Part shown: positions 1 through 13,739 of the stretch, one piece after another
Layout of the letters: each line of letters begins with the position of its first letter
Numbering within the stretch: the first letter of the stretch is position 1
Assembly (NCBI GenBank): GCA_021613535.1
Contig: CP075494.1
Location: 9,114,001-9,178,000, forward strand
Origin: Adineta vaga
Lineage: Eukaryota; Rotifera
DNA: 64,000 nt
Direction: 5' to 3'
Made by a program: the position numbers and the translations under genes
Notes under the pieces: generated by a model
The model's input: the letters and a program-made list of their open reading frames with translations, nothing else
Told to the model about the DNA's origin: nothing
Database searches by the model: none

Positions 1-27
1 CTAACTAGATCTAATCTAATTATATAG

Positions 28-3000
28 GAGTAAAATTCGTATTTTGGTTAAAACACAAGCTTTTTATTGGACTGTTATTGTTCTCGTTTTTCTTAATTCC
101 GCCTGTGTTGCTATTGAACATGATGGACAAAAACAATATTTAACGGAATTTTTATGTATGTCTAAATTTTCCATGTCATAATACCATTTATTCTTTTCTT
201 TGCCAAAACAGATTATGCTGAATTTATGTTTCTTGGTTTATTCATTTTTGAAATGCTTTTTAAAATGTATGGTCTTGGTGTTAATCAATATTTTGCTTCG
301 TCATTTAATATATTCGATTTTATTGTAAGTTTTCTCATTTTCGATTAATAATCATTGGAAATTTTTCGAATAATTTAGGTTATTATTGGTTCGATATTTG
401 AAGTTATTTGGACACATTTCAATCCAGAAGAATCATTTGGTGTTTCAGTTTTACGTTCTTTACGTTTATTACGAATTTTTAAAGTTACTCGGTTAGTTGA
501 TTGAAATAGATATGAATAATCCTTGAGAGAAAATACGAATCAAGAATCAAAAAGATTTTAGAACATTCTAGAAGAATAGTGAGAATATTTATAAATCGTT
601 TTCTAAATGTTTTTTTTATTTTAGACATTGGGCTTCTCTTCGTAATTTAGTTGTCTCACTTTTAAGCAGTATGCGATCCATTGTTAGTTTACTCTTCTTA
701 CTCTTTTTATTCATTCTCATATTTGCACTATTGGGTATGCAATTATTTGGTGGCGAGTAAGTTCTGCAGGGCTCCATTTCTTGTCAAAAATTTCTGTAAA
801 TCTTTATTTAATAGATTCAGTTTTGAAGATGGTACGCCATTACAAAATTTTAATAAATTCGCTACTGCACTTATTACTGTCTTTCAAGTAAGAATTTTTC
901 TATCCAATTCTTTCTTTCTTTCTTTTGTTCAACGGATGAAAAGCAAATTCATTTTGTATATATATAAATATATATTAGATTTTAACTGGTGAAGATTGGA
1001 ATGAAATTATGTACAATGGCATTTCTTCTCAAGGTGGAGCTAGTGGAAAAGGAATGGTCTATTCACTTTATTTTGTTATTCTCGTACTATTTGGCAATTG
1101 TAAGTTTGTTTTATTCTTCATTATTCGATTCTTATACATATATTTTGTTGTTAGATACATTACTGAATGTCTTTTTGGCTATTGCTGTTGATAATTTAGC
1201 TAATGCACACGAACTAACAAAAGATGAAGAAGAAGAACAAGCTGCTGAGGAAGAAGTATGAATCTAATCGTTTCAATTCTATTGAGAAATACTTTTGACA
1301 ACCAATTTTAGAAACGTCAACGGGAAACAAAAGATGTAGAATCAATGTTTAAACTAGGTGCCTCTCCAACTGATACAGCAACAACAAATACACCGAGTAC
1401 TAAACTAAAGAAGCCTGATCAAGAACCATTAATAAAGCGAAATAATCTTCAACAAACGACTAAAAAGACCAATGTTGAAAATACAGTGAAAACAGCTTTT
1501 GATATTCCACCAAATCAGCCTCCAAGCAATTCTAAAGCTGATGATTATCTAGATCGACAAATATTTCAAAAAGCAGACTTAGATTATATTCCTGGTTTGG
1601 ATTATGATCTTGGACCAGTTTTTATTCCAAGTAAAGATATTAGTTCTAGTGATAAAATTCTATTGATATTTAAAATTTATTTTTTCAGCATTGGACAGAT
1701 TACCAGGACTTAATGATCCAGAAGCAGCAAAAGCACGTGCTGAAGCAGCTGCTCGAAAAAGAGAAGCAGAAGCCGCTGCTGAAGCAGAAGCGAGGAAAAA
1801 AGAACAAGCTCGTGTAGTTAAACCCATTCTACCTGCAAGTTCAATGTTTATCTTCAGTAGTACTAATCCGTAAGTATGATAAATTAGATTTGAATTCGGA
1901 ATTCACTGTCTATAAATTTCTCTTTGACCTTATTCTTTCACATGGATTTTCTTAAGATAAGATCTATGTATGATCCGCAATATTCATTAACATTACTATA
2001 CATGAATATAATGGTATTCTCTGTTTAGAATACGTCGATTTTGTCATTTTATTGTTACTCTTCGTTATTTTGATGTACTAATTATGACTGTCATATGCCT
2101 TAGTTCAATTTCGCTGGCTGCTGAAGATCCTATCAATGAAAATTCTATGCGAAATAAACTACTTAGTTATATTGATTATGCATTTACTGGTGTATTTACT
2201 ATTGAATTAATTCTCAAAGTATACGATATGATATTTAAAGATATTCTTTTCTATATTAATAATATTCCTTTTTTTTATATTTTAGGTTGTTGATTTAGGT
2301 GTTGTTCTTCATGAAGGCGCTTATTGTCGTGATATATGGAATATACTTGATGCTATTGTCGTTGTTTGTGCATTAGTTGCATTTGGTTTTACGTAGGATA
2401 TATTGTGTTTGATTTATATGTGAAGAAAATAATTGAACATATTTCTTGTAGAGAAAATGGAGCTGGCAAAAATCTTAATACCATTAAATCCTTACGTGTT
2501 CTTCGTGTGTTACGTCCATTGAAAACTATAAATCGTGTACCAAAATTAAAAGCTGTCTTTGATTGTGTTATTACTTCATTATCAAATGTTTTAACTATAT
2601 TGTAAGCGATCTCTTCTTGATGATCTTCATAATATTTATTTTATTGAAATAATTCTAGAATCGTTTATATGCTATTTCAATTTATTTTTGCTGTTATTGC
2701 TGTACAATTATTTAAAGGAAAATTTTATCATTGCTCAGATTTATCTAAACTGACACCTGATGAATGCCGGTAAATAATGGTTATTTGTTTCCTCGTATTG
2801 AACTACTTGATATTTATTTTCAGGGGGAGCTTTTTCGATTTTGGTACTGGCAAACGTACACCTGAAATTAAACCAAGAATATGGGAGCCATATGATTTCA
2901 CATATGATAGCGTTCCACAAGCTATTTTGACATTATTTACCGTACAAACAGGTGAAGGATGGCCAACGTAAGTATAAGTTTTTCATTGAGAATGAAATGA

Positions 3001-6000
3001 AACAAAAATAAATTTTAGTGTTTTACAACATTCAATTGATGCAACTGGTATCAATCGTGGTCCAACACCTGGCAATCGTTTAGAAATTGCAATGTTCTAT
3101 GTTGTTTATTTTATCGTATTTCCATTCTTTTTTGTGAATATCTTCGTTGCTTTAATTATTATTACATTTCAAGATCAAGGACAAAAGGAATTAGAAGAAG
3201 CTGAAATCAATAAAAATCAAGTTTGTTTTCTTTTGAAAAAATAACTTACTATGTTATTTGCATACATATCTTTTTAGAAATCATGTATTGATTTCGCATT
3301 AAATGCAAAACCGATTCAATGTTGTAAACCAAAAAAAGAAGGATCATTACGTTATCGAATTTGGCAAACATGTACATCATCCTATTTTGAATTTTGTATT
3401 ATGGTTATGATTGCACTGAATACATGTGTACTTATGGCAAAAGTAAATTTAATTTTAAATTCACTAGCAATAAATATGATATGAAATGTCGTGCTATTCT
3501 ATTTCTAGTATTATAGAAGTCCACCAGCTTATAATGACATGTTAACGTATGCAAATACAACATTTACAGCTTTATTTACAGTAGAAAGTATTTTGAAAAT
3601 AATTGCATTTGGTTTAAGAGTGAGTTCTAAAGATCTAACTATTTCGAATGAATAAGATATATATATATATATTAATTTAGAACTATTTTCGAGATAAATG
3701 GAATGCATTTGACTTTATTACAGTACTTGGAAGTATCGCTGATGTACTTGTTACTGAATTTCGAGTATGAATATCAACATATAGAAATTCAAAAATGAAA
3801 TCTTTCTCTTTTAGTTCAGTGGCAAAAATAGTATTCCTACAGGGGGATCTGGTGCAACAAAACATAAGGTAATAGAATGACAGAAGAAAGTACATGCGAT
3901 TTCTTTTTAAATTCTATATACGATATGGTGAAACTTGAGAGACTACGTATGATATACTTGAGATGCATTAAATATAGAGGAAATAAATGTTGAAAGATGT
4001 AATAGAATTAGACAACATGAAATGTAAAAGTAAACTTAATTAATGTATGCAATTTTCTTTGATGAAAAGACTATATATGAAGATTCTGACTACCAATGGA
4101 AATTAGAATTATCTGTATGAATTTCATTGATTCTCTAGTATGCTAAATGAACTGATACTACAAAATTTCTATATCATGTAAATGTAACTTAATACTAGAG
4201 TGATACAATTGTTTGAGTAAAACAGACCTTGTTTAAATGTATTTCTTCCTTTCTAGAATACTTTACTTAACCTGGGCTTTCTTCGATTATTTCGTGCTGC
4301 TCGTTTGATCAAGCTCTTACGTCAAGGATATACAATTCGTATTTTACTATGGACATTTGTACAGTCATTCAAAGTACGTTTCGATTGATTCGTACGTTCA
4401 ATATAATTTTTTATTATTTAGGCACTTCCATATGTTTGCTTACTAATCGGAATGCTCTTTTTCATTTATGCTATAATTGGCATGCAGGTATTTCTTTTTC
4501 TTTTGTTATGTTTGAGTTTGTTCCTTAAATGATTCGATGCATTCGTATAATGAGTTTGAAACAAAAAATATACACTTTCCTTTACCCTACAGATGTTTGG
4601 AAATATAAAAGTCGATCATACATCGACCATGCACGATCACAATAATTTTCAGAACATTTTTCAAGCGACACTCGTCTTATTCAGGCAAGAGAATGTTCGA
4701 ACAAATACTAATACTCTAGATGAATATAGAATGATCTTTTTTTTTCTATACTACTTTCCTCATAAGTTTGGTTTGTGATTTAATAGTGGTAAAAGTTTCT
4801 TACCTTTTTATTTATTTATAATTTCCCAATATCTTTGCATGTTATTTAGTTTTTTTTCTTTATATATGATATGTTTTCTTTCTAAACAAGGTTTTTGGTA
4901 ATGTTCGTCATGACTCGGGAAAAACCGAGATTACTCGACACAATAATTTCGCCAATTTTTTTTCTGCTTTGATGCTCTTGTTCAGGTATTTGTGATTATC
5001 GTTTGCTTCACTGATGCTTTCGTTGTCTGTTGATAAATATGAACATGTTTAATATTTTTGTTTTTATTCAAATCAACAGATGTGCTACTGGTGAAAGTTG
5101 GCAAGCAGTAATGTTAGCATGTAAAGCTGGTGCTGAATGTCAATTACCAGCCAATGAACGAGTTCCTATAAAATCTAAACCAACTTGTGGATCCAATATC
5201 GCATATGCATATTTTTGTTCATTTGTTTTTCTTTCATCGTTTTTGGTAAGTATGAGCAATGACTGATTCAATGATTTAGTATATAACTGAAATAGATGTT
5301 AAATTTATTTGTGGCGGTTATTATGGATAACTTTGATTATCTAACACGAGATTCATCGATATTGGGTGCGCATCATTTGGATGAATTTTTACGTTCGTGG
5401 TCAGAATATGATCCCGATGGAACGTATGTATTCTCTCAAAAATTAGGTTTTGTTTCTATTTAATAAACATTTTTGGTTTCAGGGGAAAACTGGAATATAC
5501 GAAAATGTTTGAAATGCTTCGACTTATGTCTCCACCAGTTGGATTTGGGACAAAGTGTCCATCCAAATTAGCTTATAAAGTATGTCAATCATTCGAACTT
5601 TTAATATCAATGTCTGATGATTAGAATTGTATTCCATGAAGTTCGACAGTTGTTAACTTCGATATATCCTTTCTATTAAAAAAAATACTATTTGCTTTGA
5701 GATCGTATCGTTCTTTAAATATACTAAAAAGTGTCTGATATAGAGTTAGGGATATATGGTATAAATAGAAGATGGAGTGGTTGACAATAATTTGTAACAT
5801 ATTATTATAAATTAGAATTCATTTTATGTTCTATTAATTTAGCGTTTAATTCGGATGAATATGCCCATCGATGATAAACGTCAAGTACATTTTACTACTA
5901 CTCTTTTCGCCTTGATCCGTGAATCTCTCAGCATTAAAATGCGAAGTGGTAATTATTTTTCTTGTACACTGCTTTCGTTCTATTGATAAATCAATGATTT

Positions 6001-8201
6001 TATCTAGCTGCTGAGGAAATGGATGAAGCTGATAATGAATTACGTGAAGTAATATGTAAACTTTGGCCAAATTTGGCGAAAAAACCGATTAAACTTCATG
6101 AGGGTGGCACAAAAAATTTACTTGATCTTGTTGTTCCGCCTAAACATGGTAATTAGTCAATTATTCTTATCATTTAAAAAGACTTGTCTCTTCTTTTTCT
6201 AGAATTGCACGGTGTTCCTGGTTTTCCGAAATTAACTGTTGGAAAAGTTTATGCGATTTGTTTATATATCGATAACTATCGATCATATAAACAAGGTCAT
6301 AGCAATGATACGGTATGTCTTAATTTTGAAATCTTTCTTGCGTTATATATATATACAGATACTCACGGAACGTGAAAGTATCAGTTCAATGAATGATGAC
6401 AATGAGGTCTGTTCTGCATGAATAAAAGCATGTTCAAAGATTAATCAACTAATTAATTCTATTCAAACATAGATTTTCTATAGTTATACTTGATGATTTA
6501 TTCCCTTGATTGATAATAATTATTATTATACCTTTTTTGTTGCTTTTTTTCCTGATTGAATGTTTCTCTTTTTTCTTTAAATTGATTATATTTGCTAACC
6601 GTACTTATCTTAATAGGGTTTCAATTTAAATCGGCTCGTATGTGCGTTGAAAGAACGTGCACATTCTAGAGAAGGTATTAGTGATCATGAATACGATCCA
6701 CGACGATCATCATTTCGGCCATCAGGTAGTTTTCGACGTACTGGTTCCAATCGATCATCGGTAAGTATCCTTAATATTTTATTTAAATATACTATTTGGA
6801 TGATGAAGAGAACAGGATTGTTTTGAACTCACTATTGAAAAGGAAGACTTATGTAACAAAAGGTGCATACGTTTCAGCACATTCTCTATTACAAAGTGAA
6901 GTTCACATCTATCTGATTGTTTTTTTCTCTCAAGAATATGGATAATGCACTTGGAAATAAGAGTGGTCCAACTGCTCGACCAAATGTTCCTTCTGCGAAT
7001 GGATATATCAATCAATCGCCGACTAAAGTACCAAATTTGATCAATTTTGACGAAACTAAACGAACAAGTCAACAACCGATAGATGGTTCTATGGGTCCAT
7101 CTCATTATGGTCGAACATTGAATGTGCCAGATGGTAGTGTTCTTCCAGCTTTACCACTAGGTACACCATTAGCACCAATTATTCGACCAAGACCTGCGAT
7201 AATGTCGACACCAAAATCATCAACAGCAGCTGTAAAAAATCCTTCGTTGGATTTACCACCAGCAGAAACACGAACAATGTTACTTGTCACTACAGGAAAT
7301 CATCAACGACAGCCGCAAACTACTGCAGTACCGAATAATCGACGTTTACCATTGAACGGAAAATTAACACCAATTTCACCAGTACAACAACGGCAGCAAC
7401 CGTCTGTACCACAAATGAACACCAACAATAATAATCATCAACTGATCAATGAAATAGCAGCAAAGAAACCAGTTAATAGTCGACCACGAACAGCATTGTT
7501 CTTTACATCAACACGTATGAAATCAAAAATCTGAATGCGCGCTACGTTTTAATTTCAATCATTGATATATTTTAGGAAACACAGATCAATCACCTTCACA
7601 TCAGCCGTTACTAGATAATGCAAATAATACAAATAATCGATATGATTTTATCGATTTACATAATTCAGATGATGATATGAATGATAATTGGTCCGTTGCT
7701 CCAAAGTTAGTCATTTTGTCTCGTTTCTCATTGAATCTCTCAAACAATGTATTTTTCTTTAGAATTATACCATCATCACAACCGAAACGAACATTGCCTG
7801 TTCAGAATCAATCACCTCCAGCAAATATTGCTCAACCACGACCATCAACAATGAATACGACGCGTCAATTACCACCTGTACCAGTCCGACAATTATCCAA
7901 TGTGACTAAATCTATACCACCGACAACATATTTCGATTCGAACGATGATGAAGAAGCAAATGAAGAAGTTTTACGAGAAAAATCTAATCTATCTAATGAA
8001 TTATTTTATTATCAAACATCGACTTCATCAAGTTCAAATAATTCGATGACATCAGATAATAACGAAGAACAGTTTCAAACTGATCAACAAGAAGACGATG
8101 ACGATAACAATGATGAAGATAATCAACAAAATCAAAGATTACAAAGTGATGACGATGACGACGACGATGATCAAACTTCTCCATATGAATATGATGCATA
8201 A
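28..8201 (+). CDS. Voltage-gated calcium channel alpha-1 subunit, CaV2 (N/P/Q) type, 5'-partial
   Basis: Pore-forming subunit of a presynaptic-type calcium channel; the first exons (N-terminus, domain I) lie before the window. Exons seen: 28-155, 212-324, 379-491, 625-756, 815-887, 979-1099, 1155-1255, 1312-1630, 1689-1869, 2029-2218, 2286-2392, 2452-2601, 2659-2769, 2824-2967, 3019-3220, 3278-3442, 3509-3619, 3681-3764, 3815-3868, 4257-4373, 4422-4487, one of 4593-4684 or 4891-4985, 5080-5245, 5296-5423, 5483-5579, 5843-5948, 6008-6148, 6203-6312, 6359-6406, 6617-6760, 6935-7514, 7576-7705, 7763-8201. All phases join. Domain II starts with [10 protein letters not shown] and has the S4 motif [14 protein letters not shown]; pore loci read GEDW (II), GEGW (III) and GESW (IV), giving the E residues of a calcium filter. 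An EF-hand region (about 5380-5520) and a pre-IQ/IQ segment ([13 protein letters not shown]) follow. Sequence around domain II and its S6 ([14 protein letters not shown]) is typical of CaV2 rather than CaV1 or CaV3. The long tail is rich in P, Q, N and D and ends YEYDA. Confidence 0.95.
4593..4684 (+). other. CaV2 domain IV alternative exon 'a' (S5-pore turret)
   Basis: Encodes [15 protein letters not shown], then [16 protein letters not shown]. Preceded by CTACAG and followed by a GC donor (AG|gcaaga), a known minor donor class. It is 92 nt and enters from a phase-0 junction (exon ending at 4487). It resembles the exon at 4891-4985 at roughly half its residues by eye and occupies the same place in the protein, so the two look like a tandem exon duplication. 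Of the pair it is the more divergent from the usual CaV2 sequence. Confidence 0.8.
4891..4985 (+). other. CaV2 domain IV alternative exon 'b' (S5-pore turret)
   Basis: Encodes [15 protein letters not shown], then [17 protein letters not shown], close to the usual CaV2 form (RHNNF and LMLLFR are canonical). Acceptor AAACAAG, donor AG|gtattt. It is 95 nt, so it leaves the same phase as exon 'a' (92 nt); both splice to the exon at 5080 and recreate the arginine codon before CATGESW. Including both would give 187 nt and break the frame, so they must be mutually exclusive. Confidence 0.85.
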
Positions 8202-8362
8202 ATGTGACTCTGTATATTGTTAGGGTTTTTTTTCATTAACATAAATAGTATACAACAGAATTAATATATCGATTTTTAACATATATATATAAACTTTCTC
8301 CCAAATATGAGAAGAATATTCAAACAACTGAAAAAGCTATCTTTTCATTTTGAAATTTATTA

Positions 8363-8368
8363 AATAAA
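8363..8368 (+). terminator. Poly(A) signal AATAAA, CaV2 gene
   Basis: AATAAA about 160 nt after the CaV2 stop codon; another AATAAA lies near 8466. Either could direct 3' end formation. Confidence 0.5.
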
Positions 8369-9344
8369 CATCAGAAATTAATATATTCTTTCAAACAATT
8401 TGATACATAATGCATTGATAAGATACCCTTTCTTTCTATGAACTTTTATATTTCATTGCAAAACAATAAACTTCAGTGTTTTCAAAAATTTTAATATTAT
8501 ATTAGAGATTTCCGTAGTAAAATAAACTTTATTTCTGAAATGAATAAGTGTATTATGCCGAGAGAAAAGATGATGAGTAGTAATTCAAATCGACAAGCAA
8601 AACGAGAAAACGATATAGTAGAAAATTTCTTCTCACGGTATGTTCTTTATGTTTTCAGGGATTTTGCCGGATAAAAAAATGTTATATTTTTTGGTCTCCT
8701 TGGTGAAAAATAATCTTCATCTAATTAAACTATTGGAAATAATTCTTTAAAGAAAGTATAAACGATCGAATTGTTGTAGTAACCGTCTATAATTATCAAA
8801 TTTATCGTAGATACATAGTTTATTCTTCTTTTTTCTTTCCTTCTTTTTGTTCTTTCGAATTTAACCCATTTCAAATTGACGAATAAAATCAGAGCCCATA
8901 GCCTCCTATGACAAGTGAGGCGTGCAATCAAACACTTAATAAGCGCATCCTCGGACTCCTACACACCGTGTATTATTTCTGTCTTCACTTGTAGCTAATA
9001 CATCTATAGGAATGATTCATACATTTAGATGAGCCGTCGTCGCTTCGCCAGGCAGTTTGTAAGCGTCTGTTTTGCTGTGTAAGCAATGCGACTATATTAT
9101 CCGTCCAACTGTCTAACTAGAGAAGGCGGGTGAGCGTGAGAGAGAGAGAGAGAAGAGGCGCACGAGAAAGAAAAAAAACGAACGACACTCGCCGGCTGTT
9201 TCTTTTTCTTTCACATCTCCTCTTGTTTTTTTTCTTCATACTATCTGGTCGTCCGACGAGCAATATAACTGTGTTTCTCGTTGCTGATCGACGTCTTCTC
9301 TTGCATTTTCGATTCATCGTACACTAAACAACAACTAAAACAAA
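8369..9344. promoter_or_regulatory. CaV2 3' flank and beta-tubulin upstream region
   Basis: No supported coding exon. The part from about 9130 holds a short (GA)n tract (9139-9153) followed by C/T-rich sequence up to the tubulin start, which looks like a promoter/5' UTR. No clear TATA box was identified. Confidence 0.4.
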
Positions 9345-11303
<1,959 letters not shown>

Positions 11304-11441
11304 ATGATTATATTAGACATTTTTGAACTATTTTTTCCTCTCTGAAAATATTCAAAGTTCTGTCTATCTCTATACATTCACTCTATTCTCTTAACGTCTT
11401 ATTGTTCTGATTTATATCTTACGTACTTATTCTTCACTAAA

Positions 11442-11447
11442 AATAAA
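11442..11447 (+). terminator. Poly(A) signal AATAAA, beta-tubulin
   Basis: AATAAATAAA about 140 nt after the tubulin stop codon. Confidence 0.55.
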
Positions 11448-11903
11448 TAAATCTTACCAGAAAATATAGATTCATGAACTTTTTCATTAATAGGTAATAA
11501 CGTGTGGTGGAACTAGACTTTGTTTAATTTTTGACGAGTAAACATGACTATTGATTTACACGCTATAAAATTATGTTATCAATGTCTTTGAAGATCGTAA
11601 TGAATTGTTTTGTGAAATCTATAGTGTGATTACAAACTGTTCTCCTAGGAGAATTTAGTATTTCTATAATCTTACTGTTATCAGTAGATGATCGATAACA
11701 TCCTATGATCTAAATCAGAGAGAGAGAATAAACAATTTCAAGACCAAAAATAAGCAATATATACTATTTATTGAATCAATCCAGAAAAAAATACATTTTA
11801 ATAAATAATAGGAATAATAATTTAGATTCTATCGACACAATAAAAATAAACAAAAGAGCAAATACATAATAAATGGTAATAGTAAGAAAAAAGCGAATAA
11901 ATA
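11448..11903. other. Intergenic region between convergent genes
   Basis: AT-rich; probably the 3' UTRs of beta-tubulin and of the minus-strand gene at 11904. No gene, RNA or repeat was recognised here. Confidence 0.5.
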
Positions 11904-12684
11904 TTAATTGGTAGTAAGGTTTTTTGAATTTTTATCAAGAACAAATTGATAAAGTTGTCGGGAATCAGAAAATGATAATGGCTGCCATTCTGCACGAATG
12001 ATATTTTCATTTGTATATTCATCATATAGACGTTTCAATTGCTCCTCTTGACTTTCGCATTCTTTTGCTATAGAACGAGGAGGATCTCGTTGTGAAATAT
12101 ATAATAAAGATTGATTTTTGTACATTAATTGTTTTTCATGGAGAATTTCTTTAATGGGCTGTTCATGACGTTGTCTTCGATATTGATTTCGACGACGGTG
12201 TCTTGGCCGTCGTTGTTTATTTAGAATGGCTACTTTGTCATCTCTTGGCTTGAGAATTACCTTTCGAAAAGATGGTGACGTCGATGATAGCATTGAAGAA
12301 TTATGAGATCGAATGGTTAAAGATTTTGAATTTGATGAATGTGCATCTAAAGAATCTTCATCAATACTATCGATTCCTGATGATGATGAGTCATTGGTAT
12401 GTAATGATGATTGCGATTTTGTTTGGTATATTCCATTACTCTTTCTTGAACGTCCATCCGTAAATTTAGGATAGTGATCATAGTCAATTGAAACTAAAAA
12501 TAAAATCATCATCATTATTGCTATCAAATTTTAAGAAGTTCAAGTATCCATATTAGAAAATACTCTTACCAGTGTGATTTCTTGTTGGATATGTCTTGGA
12601 AAAGTTTGGTTTAATATCATGATATGACTGAGAATCATTGAAAAATAAATGAAATACGCGTTTGGAATCTCTCGATGAATTCAT
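11904..12684 (-). CDS. Uncharacterised two-exon protein
   Basis: Two minus-strand exons, 12684-12570 and 12493-11904, join in phase 1 with a consensus donor (gtaaga) and acceptor (tttttag) to a 234-residue protein starting MNSSRDSKRVFHLFFNDSQS. I do not recognise it. It has a serine-rich middle (HTNDSSSSGIDSIDEDSLD), a very basic stretch (RRPRHRRRNQYRRQRHE, possibly nuclear or RNA-binding) and a short charged, helix-prone C-terminal part (EEQLKRLYDEYTNEN). No signal peptide or membrane segment is visible. It converges on beta-tubulin. An upstream exon cannot be excluded, but the model is closed as it stands. Confidence 0.65.
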
Positions 12685-13739
12685 GGAATGTAATTAGATA
12701 GTTGTATCTAGCTGAAAAAGAAAACGAATGCACATAAATCTTGCGCGTAAATAAATTTCTTTGTTTATTCGAAGTATTTTCTGACTATTGTACATTCTTC
12801 ACATGATAGATATATGATCAGTCCGCAAATGATATTGATGGAATTTATCGTACTGTCTCGATGTTAAAATAAAGGGAGAATAGTATATGTATCTATCGAT
12901 GTGTCTGTCACAAAGAACTAAACAAATCTACGGATAGTAAAATCCAAGTGTATCTTTTGTATCATATTTGATACAATATTTCATATATAGATTGTACGAT
13001 CTTTGTTATTATAAAATATGCATATGTTTAGATCATTAATAGTAACAACGCAGTTTATTTCATCATATAAAAATGGTGATTTCTGTGACATACAGTTGAA
13101 GTAGATGATGAACATTTTCTATCAGTTTAAAGAATTCGTGGCGTCGATATTTGATTGGTTAATTTTAGAGGACGTAAAAGTATGCTTTTAAATGGCGTTA
13201 ATTCTTTCATCATTATCATCATCATTTCATATCAAACTAAATTTCATTTCAATTATTTCATTAATTCTTCGTCTTGTATAGATCACATTCCAGTATTATC
13301 TTTATTCGTGAGTTTTTCATTTCATTTTAACGTTTTTTAGAAAAAACTAGTTTAAAGTTATTAATCGAGGACGAGGAGAAGATATTGAGGTTATAACTTG
13401 AACTTTTCTTTTTGATTAAAATAACCGAAAAACAAAGAAAGACTTGTCCTTGTTTAGAAGTTCATCCACGTTCAAGACCAATTTCACATACAAACAGACG
13501 TTTCATTTTCCATGGATTCGATTTTATATTTTGAAAATATCATAGTTTATCATTCTAGGAATGGTTCTACACAATCAATTCCTATTTTGTATTCTTTATA
13601 ATATTTTATAAGAATTGAGTGTCTATGTTTTCTTTTTGTTTCTGTAGGAATTTTCCTCTCTATACTACTTAATCACATCAGGGTAAACATTTGGATGAAG
13701 TCGAAAATTTTGATATTTACTTTATATTTTAGATAGGCA
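12685..13739. other. Intergenic region between divergent genes
   Basis: About 1 kb of AT-rich sequence between the minus-strand unknown gene and the RBM39-like gene; likely holds both promoters and 5' UTRs. Open frames here (for example around 13155-13340) lack convincing coding character. Confidence 0.4.

Noticed and set aside
8554-8670. Short frame starting MPREKMMSSNSNRQ with a GTATGT after it, upstream of beta-tubulin
   Set aside because: The only following acceptor gives a 21-nt 'intron'; unspliced it ends after 38 codons; no family resemblance.
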